64,000 nt of DNA from Streptomyces taklimakanensis (GTDB lineage Bacteria > Actinomycetota > Actinomycetes > Streptomycetales > Streptomycetaceae). A program made the position numbers and the translations under genes. Every line of letters begins with the position of its first letter. Position 1 is the stretch's first letter. The notes under the pieces were generated by a model. The model saw only the letters and a list, made by a program, of their open reading frames with translations. It had not been told where the DNA came from and did not search any database. The stretch spans positions 5,768,001-5,832,000 of the forward strand of contig NZ_WIXO01000001.1 in assembly GCF_009709575.1 (NCBI RefSeq), read 5' to 3'. Positions 36,390 through 45,372 of this stretch are shown here, in pieces.

Positions 36390-36608
36390 GTGAGGGAGCA
36401 GATCCTCGCGGGAGGCGCGGCGGTGACGTCCGCCTCGGCCTTCCTGGTCGACGCTCCGTGGCCGGTGGCCGTCGGTTTCGGTCTGGTGGGTTACCTCGTC
36501 CTCCTGTCGGCCTCGGTGTTCCCACAGGAGTCGCGGGACAGGCTGGACTGGTGGCGCGACCGGCGCAGGCACAGGCGAGAGGTGGAGAAAGGGCGCCGCG
36601 CGAAGTAG
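36390..36608 (+). CDS. Small membrane protein
   Basis: 72 aa from GTG 36390 (GGAG 6 nt upstream; a GTG at 36378 lacks a site). Two hydrophobic segments (TSASAFLVDAPWPVAVGFGL, VGYLVLLSASVF) are followed by a strongly basic tail (DRRRHRREVEKGRRAK), suggesting a cytosolic positive end. No family recognised; length and composition look protein-like. The 240 bp after it are empty. Confidence 0.5.
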   Translation: MREQILAGGAAVTSASAFLVDAPWPVAVGFGLVGYLVLLSASVFPQESRDRLDWWRDRRRHRREVEKGRRAK

Positions 36609-36850
36609 TCGGTGCCCTCTGCCGAGCCCTCGCGGGAACACCGCGCACCGCGCCGGACCGGTACCGCCGAGACGTCCGGCACGTCCCTCACCGGTGGTCG
36701 CGGCCCCGTCCGAGGGTCGCGGCCCGAGGGGTCCGGCCGCGGGGAGGCGCGCCTTTGGGGGCGGAGCGGTGGCCCTGCGCCGCCTGATGTCCAGGCGCCG
36801 CCACCGGCCGCTCGGGATCCGACGGCGACCCTTGCGGCCGTGGGCCCGGT

Positions 36851-38152
36851 TCACCGGGCACGCGGTTCGGCGAGGGCGGCGAGCTTGCCCTCCAGCACCG
36901 CCCGCTCGCGCTCGTTGCCGCACAGCCGGACGGCGTGCTCCAGTTCGGCGCGCGCCTCGTCGGTGCGGCCCAGACGGACGAGCAGCTCTCCGCGTACGCC
37001 GGGCAACAGAGGGGAGCCGGCCAGTGCCTCGGCGGCGACCAGCTCGTCCACGATGGGCAGGGCCGCGGCCGGTCCCCGCGCCATGGAGACCGCCACCGCC
37101 CGGTTGAGGTCGACCACCGGTGAGGGCGCGAGCCGACCGAGTGCTTCGTACAGGAGCACCACGCGCTCCCAGTCCGTCGCGGCGACCGAGGGGGCGAGGG
37201 CGTGGCATTCGGCGATCGCCGCCTGGAGGCCGTAGGCGCCCAGCCCCCGGCCGGCGGCCTCCGCGCGGGCCAGGGCGGCTCGTCCCCGACGGATCGCGGA
37301 GCGGTCCCAGCGGCGGCGGTCCTGGTCCTCCAGCAGCACCGGCCGGCCGTCCGGTCCGACGCGGGCGGGGAACCGCGCCGCGGTCAGTTCGAGCAGCGCC
37401 AGCAGGCCGTGGACCTCGGGCTCGTCCGGCATCAGCCGGCTCACCACCCGTGCGAGGCGCAGTGCCTCGCTCGCGAGGTCGAACCGGATCAGCTCCTTCC
37501 CCGCGCCGGCGGAGGACCCCTCGGTGAAGATCAGGTAGACGACGCTGAGCACCGAGCCGAGCCGCTCGGCCCGTTCCTCGGCCGCCGGCACCGCGAACGG
37601 CACCCGGGCCGCTGCGAGGGCCTTCTTCGCCCGGGTGATCCGGGCCTGCACGGTGGCGGTCGGAACGAGGAACACCTTGGCGATCTCGTCGCTGGTCAGG
37701 CCGCCGACCACCCGCAGGGCGAGCGCCACCCGCGCCTCCCGGGACAGCACGGGGTGGCAGGAGACGAACATCAACGCGAGCACGTCGTCGTCGATCCGGT
37801 CCGGATCCCACAGCACGTCCTCGGCCTCCCGGACGGGATCGGCGGGGGCGCCCCCCGAGACGGCGCCGCCCTCGCCCAGGCCGTGGGCGAGGGCGGCGTA
37901 CCTCTGGTCGAGGGCCGAGCCCCGGCGGAACGCGTCGATCGCGCGGCGCCGGCCCACGGTGAGCAACCAACTCGCGGGGGCGCGGGGCACACCGTCGCGA
38001 GGCCAGGTCACCAGCGCCTCGGCCAAGGCCTCCTGGGCGAGGTCCTCGGCCATCGCGAAGTCGCCGGTGTACCGCGCGAGCGCGCCCACGATCCGTGCGG
38101 ACTCGATCCGCCAGACGGCGGCGACCGCCTCGCGGCCGGTGGAGTCTGCCAT
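36851..38152 (-). CDS. ECF42-type RNA polymerase sigma factor
   Basis: 433 aa. Sigma-2 region with YTGDFAMAEDLAQEALAEAL and VGRRRAIDAFRR; sigma-4 region GGLTSDEIAKVFLVPTATVQARITRAKK. A long C-terminal extension (~200-425) with TPR-like helices (DLNRAVAVSMARGPAAALPI, VRGELLVRLGRTDEARAELE) defines group ECF42, which lacks a classical anti-sigma factor. The gene is 15 bp downstream of a YCII/DGPF gene, the conserved ECF42 partner. Its targets are usually such DGPF genes. Confidence 0.92.
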   Translation of the reverse strand: MADSTGREAVAAVWRIESARIVGALARYTGDFAMAEDLAQEALAEALVTWPRDGVPRAPASWLLTVGRRRAIDAFRRGSALDQRYAALAHGLGEGGAVSGGAPADPVREAEDVLWDPDRIDDDVLALMFVSCHPVLSREARVALALRVVGGLTSDEIAKVFLVPTATVQARITRAKKALAAARVPFAVPAAEERAERLGSVLSVVYLIFTEGSSAGAGKELIRFDLASEALRLARVVSRLMPDEPEVHGLLALLELTAARFPARVGPDGRPVLLEDQDRRRWDRSAIRRGRAALARAEAAGRGLGAYGLQAAIAECHALAPSVAATDWERVVLLYEALGRLAPSPVVDLNRAVAVSMARGPAAALPIVDELVAAEALAGSPLLPGVRGELLVRLGRTDEARAELEHAVRLCGNERERAVLEGKLAALAEPRAR

Positions 38153-38167
38153 CTCCCGTCCGTCCGT

Positions 38168-38587
38168 TCAGAGCTGGCCGGTGGCCTCGCGCCACGCCCG
38201 CTCCCGCTGGACCCACTCGTTGTCCTGGGGGAACTCGTCGATCGTGGTGACCCGGCGGATCTCGGTCCTGAAGCCCGGACCGGTCATCGGCGACCGCTTG
38301 GCCCACTCCACCGCCTCCTCCTTGGAGGCCACGTTGAGGATGTAGAACCCGCCGAACAACTCCTTGGTCTCGCCGTACGGGCCGTCGGTGACCACCGGCG
38401 GTTCCGCGGAGTGGTCGACGACCACGCCCTCGGCGGCGTCGTCGAGTCCCTCGGCGGCGACCAGTACCCCGGCCCGGATCAACTCGTCGTTGTACCTGCC
38501 GACGGTCTTGAGCATCTCGTCGAAGTCGACGGCCGCCATCTCCGCGAAGGCCTCGTCGGTGGCGCGCATGATCAGCATGTACTTCAT
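38168..38587 (-). CDS. YCII-family (DGPF) protein, ECF42 partner
   Basis: 139 aa. Ferredoxin-like YCII fold: MKYMLIMRATDEAF at the start, VTDGPYGETKELFGGFYILN in the middle (the family's DGPF appears as DGPY) and WAKRSPMTGPGFRTEIRRV near the end. Biochemical role unknown; such genes are the direct targets and partners of ECF42 sigma factors. Upstream of the sigma gene in the same orientation, very likely one transcript. ATG 38587 has AGGGAGA upstream. Confidence 0.9.
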   Translation of the reverse strand: MKYMLIMRATDEAFAEMAAVDFDEMLKTVGRYNDELIRAGVLVAAEGLDDAAEGVVVDHSAEPPVVTDGPYGETKELFGGFYILNVASKEEAVEWAKRSPMTGPGFRTEIRRVTTIDEFPQDNEWVQRERAWREATGQL

Positions 38588-38936
38588 GGTCTGTCTCCCT
38601 GCTCCGGGTCCGGGCCCTTTCCCGGGGCCCTCTCACCCATAGGTCGAACGGGAACGCCGCGGATCGACACGGCTCCCGGATTCTCTTCCGAGTCGCGCAC
38701 CACCGACGGACGATGCGCCGGGCACGGAACGTGGAAGGACGTGGGGGCGCCGACCGATCGACCGGCCCTCGTCCGCTTCGGGCCGTGTCCCGGACGATGA
38801 GGCCGACGGGTCCCTTGTAGCAGACGAGGGCGACCGGACCGAGGAGGGTTCGGCCGTCGTGGCGTCGGCCCGGAGGTTTCGGTGGAGACGGGGCGCCCCA
38901 GGGGGAGTGTGGAGGACGCCGGGCCGGGTCGTCCCC

Positions 38937-38977
38937 TTGACAGCCGCCCTGTATGGAGCATGCAATATATTGCATGC
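38937..38977 (+). promoter_or_regulatory. Promoter with 20-bp perfect palindromic operator
   Basis: -35 TTGACA (38937-38942), 18-bp spacer, -10 TGCAAT (38961-38966). A perfect palindrome GCATGCAATATATTGCATGC spans 38958-38977, covering the -10 and the predicted start of transcription. ATnnAATnnATTnnAT-like symmetry is typical of FadR-type GntR operators, so the GntR gene that follows is probably self-repressed. Confidence 0.7.
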
Positions 38978-39681
38978 CAGTTCCGGAGAGCCGAGGGCTC
39001 GTCGCCAGGTCCCTGTTGAGGGAGAACGCCTACCGGGCGATCCGGGACGCCATCGTCGACGGCACGCTCGCCCCGGGCGAGCGGCTCAACGACGGTGATC
39101 TGGCCCGGTGGCTGGGAGTCAGCCGGACGCCGGTGCGAGAGGCCCTGGCGCGCCTGGAGCAGGCCGGACTGGTGCGGACGAGGCCCGGCCGCTACACCAT
39201 GGTCAGCCCGCTGGACGTCCGCGCCGTGCGTGCCGCCCAGTCGGTGACGGCGGCCATGCACGAACTCGCGGTCCGGGAGGCGCTGCCCAACCTGTCGGTC
39301 GCCGAGTTGGACGCCATGCGCGAGGCCAACGCACGCTTCGCCGACGCCCTGCGGGGCAACGACGTCGACGCGGCGATCGCCGCGGACGACGACTTCCACG
39401 GTGTCGCCGTCACCGCCTGCGCGAATCCCGCGGTGCGCACCGTGCTCGAACAGTTCACACCGGTGCTGCGGCGCGTGGAACGGCTGCGCTTCTCGTCGCT
39501 GAGCGGCCGGGGCTCGGTCGCCCAGCACGACCGCATCGTCGACCTGTGCGAGGCCGGGGACACCGACGGAGCGGCGGCCGCCACCCGTGCCAACTGGCAG
39601 ACGCTGGCGCCCCTGCTCGACACCCTGCCTCCGGACGATCCGCCCGACGGCATCGGGGACGACGCGCTCGCCCCGCGCTGA
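38974..39681 (+). CDS. GntR-family regulator (FCD type) upstream of acdS
   Basis: 235 aa. HTH: AYRAIRDAIVDGTLAPGERL, LARWLGVSRTPVREALARLE. FCD ligand domain follows (DDDFHGVAVTACANPAVRTV, SVAQHDRIVDLCEAGD). ATG 38974 coincides with the predicted transcription start (7-8 nt after the -10), implying a leaderless message; an earlier ATG at 38953 would lie upstream of that start. Next gene in the same direction, 64 bp on, is an ACC deaminase, the probable target along with itself. Confidence 0.85.
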   Translation: MPVPESRGLVARSLLRENAYRAIRDAIVDGTLAPGERLNDGDLARWLGVSRTPVREALARLEQAGLVRTRPGRYTMVSPLDVRAVRAAQSVTAAMHELAVREALPNLSVAELDAMREANARFADALRGNDVDAAIAADDDFHGVAVTACANPAVRTVLEQFTPVLRRVERLRFSSLSGRGSVAQHDRIVDLCEAGDTDGAAAATRANWQTLAPLLDTLPPDDPPDGIGDDALAPR

Positions 39682-39745
39682 TCACCACCTCACCGACGAC
39701 GGCAACCGGAGCCCCGAGGCCGGGGCGGACACGAAGGAGTCACCG

Positions 39746-40754
39746 ATGCCCCTCGACGCGTTCGAGCGTTACCCCCTGCTGTTCGGCCCCAGCCCCGTCC
39801 ACCCCCTGGACCGGCTGAGCGATCACCTCGGCGGGGCCCGGATCTGGGCCAAGCGGGAGGACTGCAACAGTGGACTGGCCTTCGGCGGCAACAAGACCCG
39901 CAAGCTCGAGTACCTGCTCCCCGACGCCCTCGCCCAGGGCGCGGACACCCTGGTCAGCATCGGCGGGCTGCAGTCCAACCACACCCGGCAGGTGGCGGCC
40001 GCCGCCGCCAGGGCCGGTCTGAAGGCCGTGCTGGTCCAGGAGAGCTGGGTGGACTGGCCCGACCCGGTCAACGACAAGGTCGGCAACATCCTGCTGTCGC
40101 GGATCATGGGCGCCGACGTGCGGTTGGTGCGGGCCGGTTTCGACATCGGTTTCAAGGACAGCTGGCACCAGGCCCTGGAGGACGTGCGGGCGGCCGGCGG
40201 CACACCGTACGCGATCCCCGCCGGAGCCTCCGACCACCCCCCTGGGTGGCCTCGGCTTCGCCGACTGGGCCTACGAGGTACGGCAACAGGAACGCGAACT
40301 GGGCGTCTTCTTCGACACGATCGTGGTGTGCAGCGTCACCGGCAGCACCCAAGCGGGCATGATCGCCGGATTCGCGGGCCAGGAGAGGCCTCGCCGCGTC
40401 CTGGGGATCGACGCCTCCGCGAAGATCGACGCGACCCGCGCCCAGGTGGAGAGGATCGCCCGGAGCACCGCCGACCTCATGGGCCTGGGCCGGGACCTGC
40501 GCGACGACGAGATCACCGTCCTGGAGGGGTGGGCCGGCGATCTGTACGGCGTCCCCGTCCGGTCCACCCTGGACGCCATCCGCCTCACGGGAAGCCTGGA
40601 AGGCATGATCATCGACCCCGTGTACGAGGGCAAGTCGATGGCCGGGCTCATCGACCTCGTCCGCACCGGCGACATCCCCGAGGACTCCAACGTCCTGTAC
40701 GCCCACCTCGGTGGTCAGCCCGCTCTGAACGCCTACAGTGGCGTCTTCGACTGA
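39746..40754 (+). pseudogene. acdS: 1-Aminocyclopropane-1-carboxylate deaminase, frameshifted
   Basis: Across two frames this is a complete 335-aa ACC deaminase: FGPSPVHPLDRLSDHLGG, the PLP-lysine loop in FGGNKTRKLEYL, SIGGLQSNHTRQVAAAAA, CSVTGSTQAGMIAGFAGQ, PVYEGKSMAGLIDLVR and YAHLGGQPALNAYSGVFD. The Glu of YEGKSM and Leu of AHLGG are the residues that separate true ACC deaminase from D-cysteine desulfhydrase. The break is a C6 run at 40237-40242 where five C would restore GASDHPLGGLGFADWAYEV. Otherwise uncorrupted, so either a sequencing slip or a very recent mutation. The enzyme converts ACC to 2-oxobutyrate and ammonia. ATG 39746 has AAGGAG. Confidence 0.88.
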
Positions 40755-40846
40755 TCCGTTCCGCGGGGCGGGGCCGGCGCGCCGGGGCGCGGCGACGCGA
40801 GGCCCCGGTGATCCGACGGACCATCGGGGAACCTACGAGGGGAATC

Positions 40847-41461
40847 ATGGAGCTCGTCGCGCTCGACCTGCCCGAACCGACTCGGCTGCGCGGCCGGTGG
40901 GCCGCCTGGGCGGCCGTCCACGCAGCCATGGGACGGAGTGACGAATGTCGGGCCGACGGGTCCGTGTGGCACTACGACGACGGCGGCGGCAACTGGGTGG
41001 ACCTCCACCGTCTCGGTGGCGGGCGCGCCGTACTGGTCGGGAACGACCACGAATGCTCGCCCGAGCCCGACGAGTTTCCCGACCTGGTCCCCGAGGTGCC
41101 CGACTGGTGGCGGCCGCCGCTGCGGGACGCCGTACGGGAGAACGAGAACGTGGCCATCGTCTACGGCTTCGACGGCACGGTGTGGAGGCGTGTGGACTAC
41201 GGCATGGACGACGGGTTCTCCGCCGTGAACCTTCTCGCGCTGACCCGCGAGAGGACCCGGCGCCGGATCCTCGACGCCTGCGGGTACGACTCCTCCGGCT
41301 GTCACGACCCCACACTTCCCCGACCGTCCGACGAGTCGATCGACGCGCTGATCGCGGCGGATGGCGACATCACGGAGGAACTGGTGGCGGCGGTGGTCGG
41401 CACCGAGGGCCGCGCCCCGGCGGTCGGAGCGGCACACGCGCGCCGTTTCCTGACGGCGTGA
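40847..41461 (+). CDS. Hypothetical acidic protein
   Basis: 204 aa, ATG 40847 with GAGGGGAA upstream. Acidic, Trp-rich soluble protein (WAAWAAVHAAMGRSDECRAD, GGNWVDLHRLGGGRAVLVGN, VPDWWRPPLRDAVRE, VYGFDGTVWRRVDYGMDDGF). No enzymatic motif recognised; it resembles conserved streptomycete hypothetical proteins with a SUKH-like feel, but I cannot assign it. It follows acdS by 92 bp and may or may not share its transcript. Confidence 0.7.
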   Translation: MELVALDLPEPTRLRGRWAAWAAVHAAMGRSDECRADGSVWHYDDGGGNWVDLHRLGGGRAVLVGNDHECSPEPDEFPDLVPEVPDWWRPPLRDAVRENENVAIVYGFDGTVWRRVDYGMDDGFSAVNLLALTRERTRRRILDACGYDSSGCHDPTLPRPSDESIDALIAADGDITEELVAAVVGTEGRAPAVGAAHARRFLTA

Positions 41462-41629
41462 CGGGGGCCGGTGAACACCGGCGACGGTACGTGGCGCCGG
41501 CCCGCCCCGGGGGCGCCCGGACGGTCCCCGCCCTCGGGGGCTTCGGAACCCGGCCGCCGAAGTGACCGCCGGCTCGGGGCGGAAGCGCCCCGGACGACGA
41601 GGCCCGGAGGCCGGGTTCGAGGCGACCGG

Positions 41630-42553
41630 TCAGGTGAGGACGGCCATGGCGTACGCGGCGGCCTCGGCGATCAGGGCCTCGTCGTACTCGGCGTCCCGGG
41701 CGGCCTTGCCGGACATGATCGTGACGACGAGCGGGGCGGTTCTCGCGGGCCACACGATGGCCGTGTCGTTGAGCGTGCCGTAATCACCGGTTCCGGTCTT
41801 GTTGGCGATGGTCCATCCCCGCGGCACCACGGCCCGAATGCGGTGGGCGCCGGTGGTGTTGCGTTCCAGCAGGTCGCGGAGGAAGGCACGTTTGTCGTTC
41901 GTGAGGGCGTCCCCCAGCACGATCCGGTGGAAGCCGGTGCCGAACGCCCGGGGTGAGGTGGTGTCGCGGGGGTCTCCCGGGGTGGCTTCCGTGATGGCCG
42001 GCTCGACGCGGTCCATCCGTGTGACCGTGTCGCCGATGCCGCGCGCGTACGCCGTCACGTGGGCCGGCCCGCCGAGTTCGCGGAGCAGGAGGTTGCCGGC
42101 CGTTCCGTCGCTGTAGCGGATCGCGGCGTCGCACAGCCGGCGGATCGTCATTCCGGTGTCCACGTGCCGTCTGGTGACGGGGGAGTGCCTCATGAGGTCG
42201 TCCTCGGTGTACCTGACGACCGTGTCCAGGTGGGACAGCGGATTGCGGTGCAGGACCGCTGCCACCGCCGGCACCTTGAACATCGAGCAGAACGCGAAGC
42301 GTTCGTCGGCCCGGTGGGCGATGGTGGCACCGGTTCCGGTGGCGAGCGCGTACACGCCCAGGCGCGCGTCGAACTTCCGTTCCAGTTCGATCAGGCGGCC
42401 GTGGGGCCGGCGTGCCGCGGCGACGGAGGGGGAAGGGGAGTGGGAGGCAGCGGGAGAAGCCCCTCCGCTCTTCCCGCAGCCGGTCGACGACAGGAGCGCC
42501 GCCATTCCCAGAAGAGTGCGACGGGTGACGGCCGGCCGCGCTGCTTTCGTCAT
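41630..42553 (-). CDS. bla: Class A beta-lactamase (lipoprotein/Tat-exported)
   Basis: 307 aa. Export signal with twin Arg (VTRRTLLGMAALLSSTGCG) that also ends in a lipobox-like S-T-G-C. Catalytic motifs: CSMFK (Ser70-xx-Lys), SDG in the SDN position (YSDGTAGNLLL), omega-loop Glu in EPAITEATPGDPRDTTSP, and KTGTGDYG. The enzyme hydrolyses penicillins/cephalosporins outside the membrane. SDG instead of SDN is common in Streptomyces enzymes. ATG 42553 has GGAGGAGA upstream. No BlaI/BlaR-type regulator is adjacent. Confidence 0.92.
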   Translation of the reverse strand: MTKAARPAVTRRTLLGMAALLSSTGCGKSGGASPAASHSPSPSVAAARRPHGRLIELERKFDARLGVYALATGTGATIAHRADERFAFCSMFKVPAVAAVLHRNPLSHLDTVVRYTEDDLMRHSPVTRRHVDTGMTIRRLCDAAIRYSDGTAGNLLLRELGGPAHVTAYARGIGDTVTRMDRVEPAITEATPGDPRDTTSPRAFGTGFHRIVLGDALTNDKRAFLRDLLERNTTGAHRIRAVVPRGWTIANKTGTGDYGTLNDTAIVWPARTAPLVVTIMSGKAARDAEYDEALIAEAAAYAMAVLT

Positions 42554-43043
42554 CTCTCCTCCGGCGGTGGTTCATGAGGGTGGGGGGGACCCGAGGGAAG
42601 ACGGCCACAACCGACGACATCGGCAGTGATCGACACGGGGAACCGGTGACCCCGTACCGCCGTCGGACGGATGGGCCTCACCCGGATCTACGCCGCCCCC
42701 GATGGGGACAGGGGCATCGAAAGTCTTCCACGCGGTCCGCGGGAGTGCCCTCCGGTCGAACGTGTCGCCCGGTGGTCGACCGGAGCCGACAGACCGCTTC
42801 TGCCACGCCGGAGGCGTGTGACCTGCCGGAAGAGGCGAAGGGCGCTTGGTTCCCCACGCCAGACCGGCTCACCCGTTCGGAGGCCGTGATCGGTCCCGGC
42901 GCCCCCCGGGCCTGTCGACCGACGGCGCGACCGGGACGCTCTCGGGCGGGGCGGGCCCACGGCGGGCGGGAGGCCGCCGTCGGATGCCGAGGCCGTGCGG
43001 CGCGGCACCCGACGGCGGCTTCCGTACCGGGGGATGCCCCGGG
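42554..43043. other. Intergenic stretch without recognised feature
   Basis: 490 bp between the beta-lactamase start and the end of the leftward 104-aa gene. Overlapping open frames on both strands are Arg/Pro/Gly-rich without ribosome sites. No dyad or RNA gene was recognised. Confidence 0.4.
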
Positions 43044-43358
43044 TCAGTGGTCGCCGGCGTGGAGCAGGGAGCGGACCAGGCGGCAGGTCGTGTTGGAGGG
43101 CGGGCGGACGCCGATCCGCTCGGCCGTGGTGCGGATCGTGCGGTTTGGAGCCTGCTCCGGGCGGTGGACCCCGGTGTCGAGCAGGGCTATGGCCAGGCGC
43201 ATGGCCTTCAGGCGGCGGTTGTGCGCGATGTACCACTCACGGGGCCGGCCGGCCGGGAGCGGCTTCTTCGGCAGGGTGGTCATGGTGGTCAGCGGGGCGG
43301 TCGCGGGTGCGGGCGGAGTCTTCGGACGGTGTTCGGCGGCGAGCGCGGCAGAGGCCAT
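43044..43358 (-). CDS. Small basic protein at the edge of the recombination island
   Basis: 104 aa. ATG 43358 is preceded by CAGGAGGATACCG, an optimal ribosome site. N-terminal 35 residues are Ala/Pro-rich; the rest is basic and helical (GRPREWYIAHNRRLKAMRLA, NRTIRTTAERIGVRPPSNTT), compatible with a DNA-binding helix-turn-helix, though unrecognised. It is divergent from the SOS-box-controlled operon, which makes a regulatory or recombination-related role possible. Confidence 0.62.
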   Translation of the reverse strand: MASAALAAEHRPKTPPAPATAPLTTMTTLPKKPLPAGRPREWYIAHNRRLKAMRLAIALLDTGVHRPEQAPNRTIRTTAERIGVRPPSNTTCRLVRSLLHAGDH

Positions 43359-43651
43359 CGGTATCCTCCTGAGGTGGTCGTCCGGCCGTCTCGATCTTCT
43401 CCCATCCTACTGCCGGGCACTGACAAAGCCCCTGGTCAAAGGGGATTTCACGGTTCCGGTGCGCTGCGCCCGCAGGCCGACCGGTTCCTCCCCCCGGGGA
43501 AGGGGCGCCGTCGATCGCCGGGTCGGTGGAGTGCGGACGTGGGCCGGGTGACCCCGTCCCGTCCGAGGGCGAACGGTGCCGTGGGCGCGTCGTGCTCGTT
43601 CCGACCCTCGTCGGGGCGTCGGGACCTGCGGGGTTTTCCATCCGATCGCTA

Positions 43652-43712
43652 TTGATTCGTCCCTTTTGTGTGCCTACTCTGTGAGTCAGGACACTTTCGA
43701 ACAAAGATTCGA
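43652..43712 (+). promoter_or_regulatory. Promoter with LexA-like SOS box
   Basis: -35 TTGATT (43652-43657), 17-bp spacer, -10 TACTCT (43675-43680). Downstream, TCGAACAAAGATTCGA (43697-43712) matches the actinobacterial LexA site TCGAAC-N4-GTTCGA at 11 of 12 positions. A repressor there would block early elongation from a start near 43687. It is about 110 bp before the Sak4-like gene. The remaining parts of 43359-43651 show no gene. Confidence 0.75.
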
Positions 43713-43819
43713 TCCAAAGCTTCGGCCGTGTGGGTGCACGTCTTGCCGGGCCGGGACCGCGTCCCGTCGCCGCCAAGCCCACCCCGAACCGCCGTCGAAT
43801 GCGCCAGAGGAGAAATGGC

Positions 43820-44752
43820 GTGAACACCTTCACCTTCGCCCCCGCCACCAAGGAGCAGGCCAAGGCCCGCATCGCGTTCACCGGGCCCACCGGTTCGGGC
43901 AAGACCTACACCGCGCTCGTCACCGGCAACGCGATCGGCGAGCGGGTGGCCCTCGTCGACACCGAACACGGCAGCGCCTCCAAGTACGCCGACGAATTCG
44001 CCTTCGACACCCTCCAACTCACCTCGTTCGAGCCCACCGCACTCATCGACGTACTGGCGGTGGCCGCCCACGACGGCTACGACGTCGTGATCGTCGACTC
44101 GCTCTCGCACTTCTGGTCCGGGGCGGGCGGGATGCTCGAACAGGTCGACAACGCCGCGAAACGCTTCGGGGCGGGCAGCAGCTTCGCCGCCTGGAAGGAG
44201 ACCCGCCCCATGGAGCGGGCGATGATCGACGCCCTGCTCGCCTACCCCGGTCACCTCATCGTCACCATGCGCACCAAGACCGAGTACGTCGTGGAGACCG
44301 ACGAGCGCGGGCGCAAGGTGCCGCGCAAGGTCGGGCTCAAGCCCGAGCAGCGCGAGGGCATCGAGTACGAGTTCGACATCGTCGGGGACCTCGACCACGA
44401 GAACACCCTGGTGATCTCCAAGTCCCGGGCGAAGCCGCTGTCCGGGCTGGTGATCCGCAAACCGGGCACGGACTTCGCCGATTCCGTCCTGGACTGGCTC
44501 AACGCCGGCAGGCCCACCCCGAGCGCCTCCGACTACCTCGCCACCGCCACCGCCCCCGGCACCACCTACGAGGAGCTCCGGGCCCTCTACGAGGAGGCGC
44601 GCCGGCACAACCTGCTCGCCGCCGCCGTCCTGGATCCCACGGGGAAGCCGACCACACTGGGCGACCTCATCGTGCGCCGCGGAACCGAGGCGAGGAAGGA
44701 CACCGGGAAGGACACCGAGAAGGCGACCGAGCGGAAAGCCGTGGCGGCATGA
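43820..44752 (+). CDS. Sak4-like RecA-fold ATPase
   Basis: 310 aa. Walker A FTGPTGSGKTYTAL (~20-33), LVDTEHGSASKYADEF, Walker B DVVIVDSLSHFW (~90-101), and a Lys/Arg-rich sensor region (MRTKTEYVVETDERGRKVPR). This is the compact RecA-like core of phage Sak4-type proteins, which assist SSB-dependent strand annealing. The tail is acidic/charged (TEARKDTGKDTEKATERK). GTG 43820 has GAGGAGAAA upstream. It heads an apparent operon with a 176-aa protein, SSB and RecA, controlled by the SOS box. ATGA overlap with the next gene. Confidence 0.8.
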   Translation: MNTFTFAPATKEQAKARIAFTGPTGSGKTYTALVTGNAIGERVALVDTEHGSASKYADEFAFDTLQLTSFEPTALIDVLAVAAHDGYDVVIVDSLSHFWSGAGGMLEQVDNAAKRFGAGSSFAAWKETRPMERAMIDALLAYPGHLIVTMRTKTEYVVETDERGRKVPRKVGLKPEQREGIEYEFDIVGDLDHENTLVISKSRAKPLSGLVIRKPGTDFADSVLDWLNAGRPTPSASDYLATATAPGTTYEELRALYEEARRHNLLAAAVLDPTGKPTTLGDLIVRRGTEARKDTGKDTEKATERKAVAA

Positions 44753-45279
44753 ACCTCAAGGAACACGCCACCAGGGTCGCCGTGCTCAAGGTGCTGCGCG
44801 ACGCGGTGGAGGACCAGTACCAGGCCATGCGCCGCGAGGTCCTCGACGAACTGCGCGCGGCCCGGGCCGAGTACGCCCTCAAGTCGATCCGGGTGACCCT
44901 GCGGGACGGCACCCCCATCGCCACCATCACGCTCATCGACCCCAAGCCGGGAGTCGTGGTCGCCGACGAGGACGCCTTCACCACCTGGGTGATCGAGAAC
45001 CACCCGGGCGAGGTGGAGACGCTCGTCCGGGTGCGTCCCAGTTGGCGGAAGCAGTTCGTCGCCCAACTCGCCGCCTGGCCGGACCCGGTCACCGACCCGC
45101 ACACCGGCGAGGTGATCCCGGGACTGGAGGCGGCCCCGGCACCCGAACCGCGTTCGTTCAGCCTCCGACCCGTGCCCGGCGGAACGGAGCAGGTCGCCCG
45201 GGCCTGGCGCACCGGCGAGATCGACCTGCCCCGACTGCTCGCCCTCGACAGCGGCGAGGGACGGGGCGAGAGGCGATGA
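44749..45279 (+). CDS. Phage-like protein of the recombination operon
   Basis: 176 aa. ATG overlaps the Sak4 stop by 4 nt. N-terminal coiled-coil-like helix (VLKVLRDAVEDQYQAMRREV, LDELRAARAEYALKS), then a beta-rich middle (IRVTLRDGTPIATITLIDPK) and an acidic/Pro-rich C-terminus. Similar arrangements occur beside Sak4 genes in actinophages. Function unknown; a Gam-like nuclease-protecting or annealing-accessory role is possible but not shown by motifs. Confidence 0.65.
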   Translation: MNLKEHATRVAVLKVLRDAVEDQYQAMRREVLDELRAARAEYALKSIRVTLRDGTPIATITLIDPKPGVVVADEDAFTTWVIENHPGEVETLVRVRPSWRKQFVAQLAAWPDPVTDPHTGEVIPGLEAAPAPEPRSFSLRPVPGGTEQVARAWRTGEIDLPRLLALDSGEGRGERR

Positions 45280-45372
45280 CCACCGCCCCACCGCCCCGCC
45301 GCACCGGGCGACACCCGACGCACCCGGACGGACACGGGTGAGGAGTCACCCGCCGCACGAGAGGAGCCACCC

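Noticed and set aside
36612..37235. + strand frame opposite the ECF42 sigma gene
   Set aside because: Ser/Arg/Ala-rich shadow of the sigma factor frame; no ribosome site.
45276..45341. 21-codon frame overlapping the stop of the 176-aa gene (ATGA)
   Set aside because: Has a GAGAGG upstream and ends before ssb, but is too short and Pro/His-rich to claim as a gene; may only be leader sequence.
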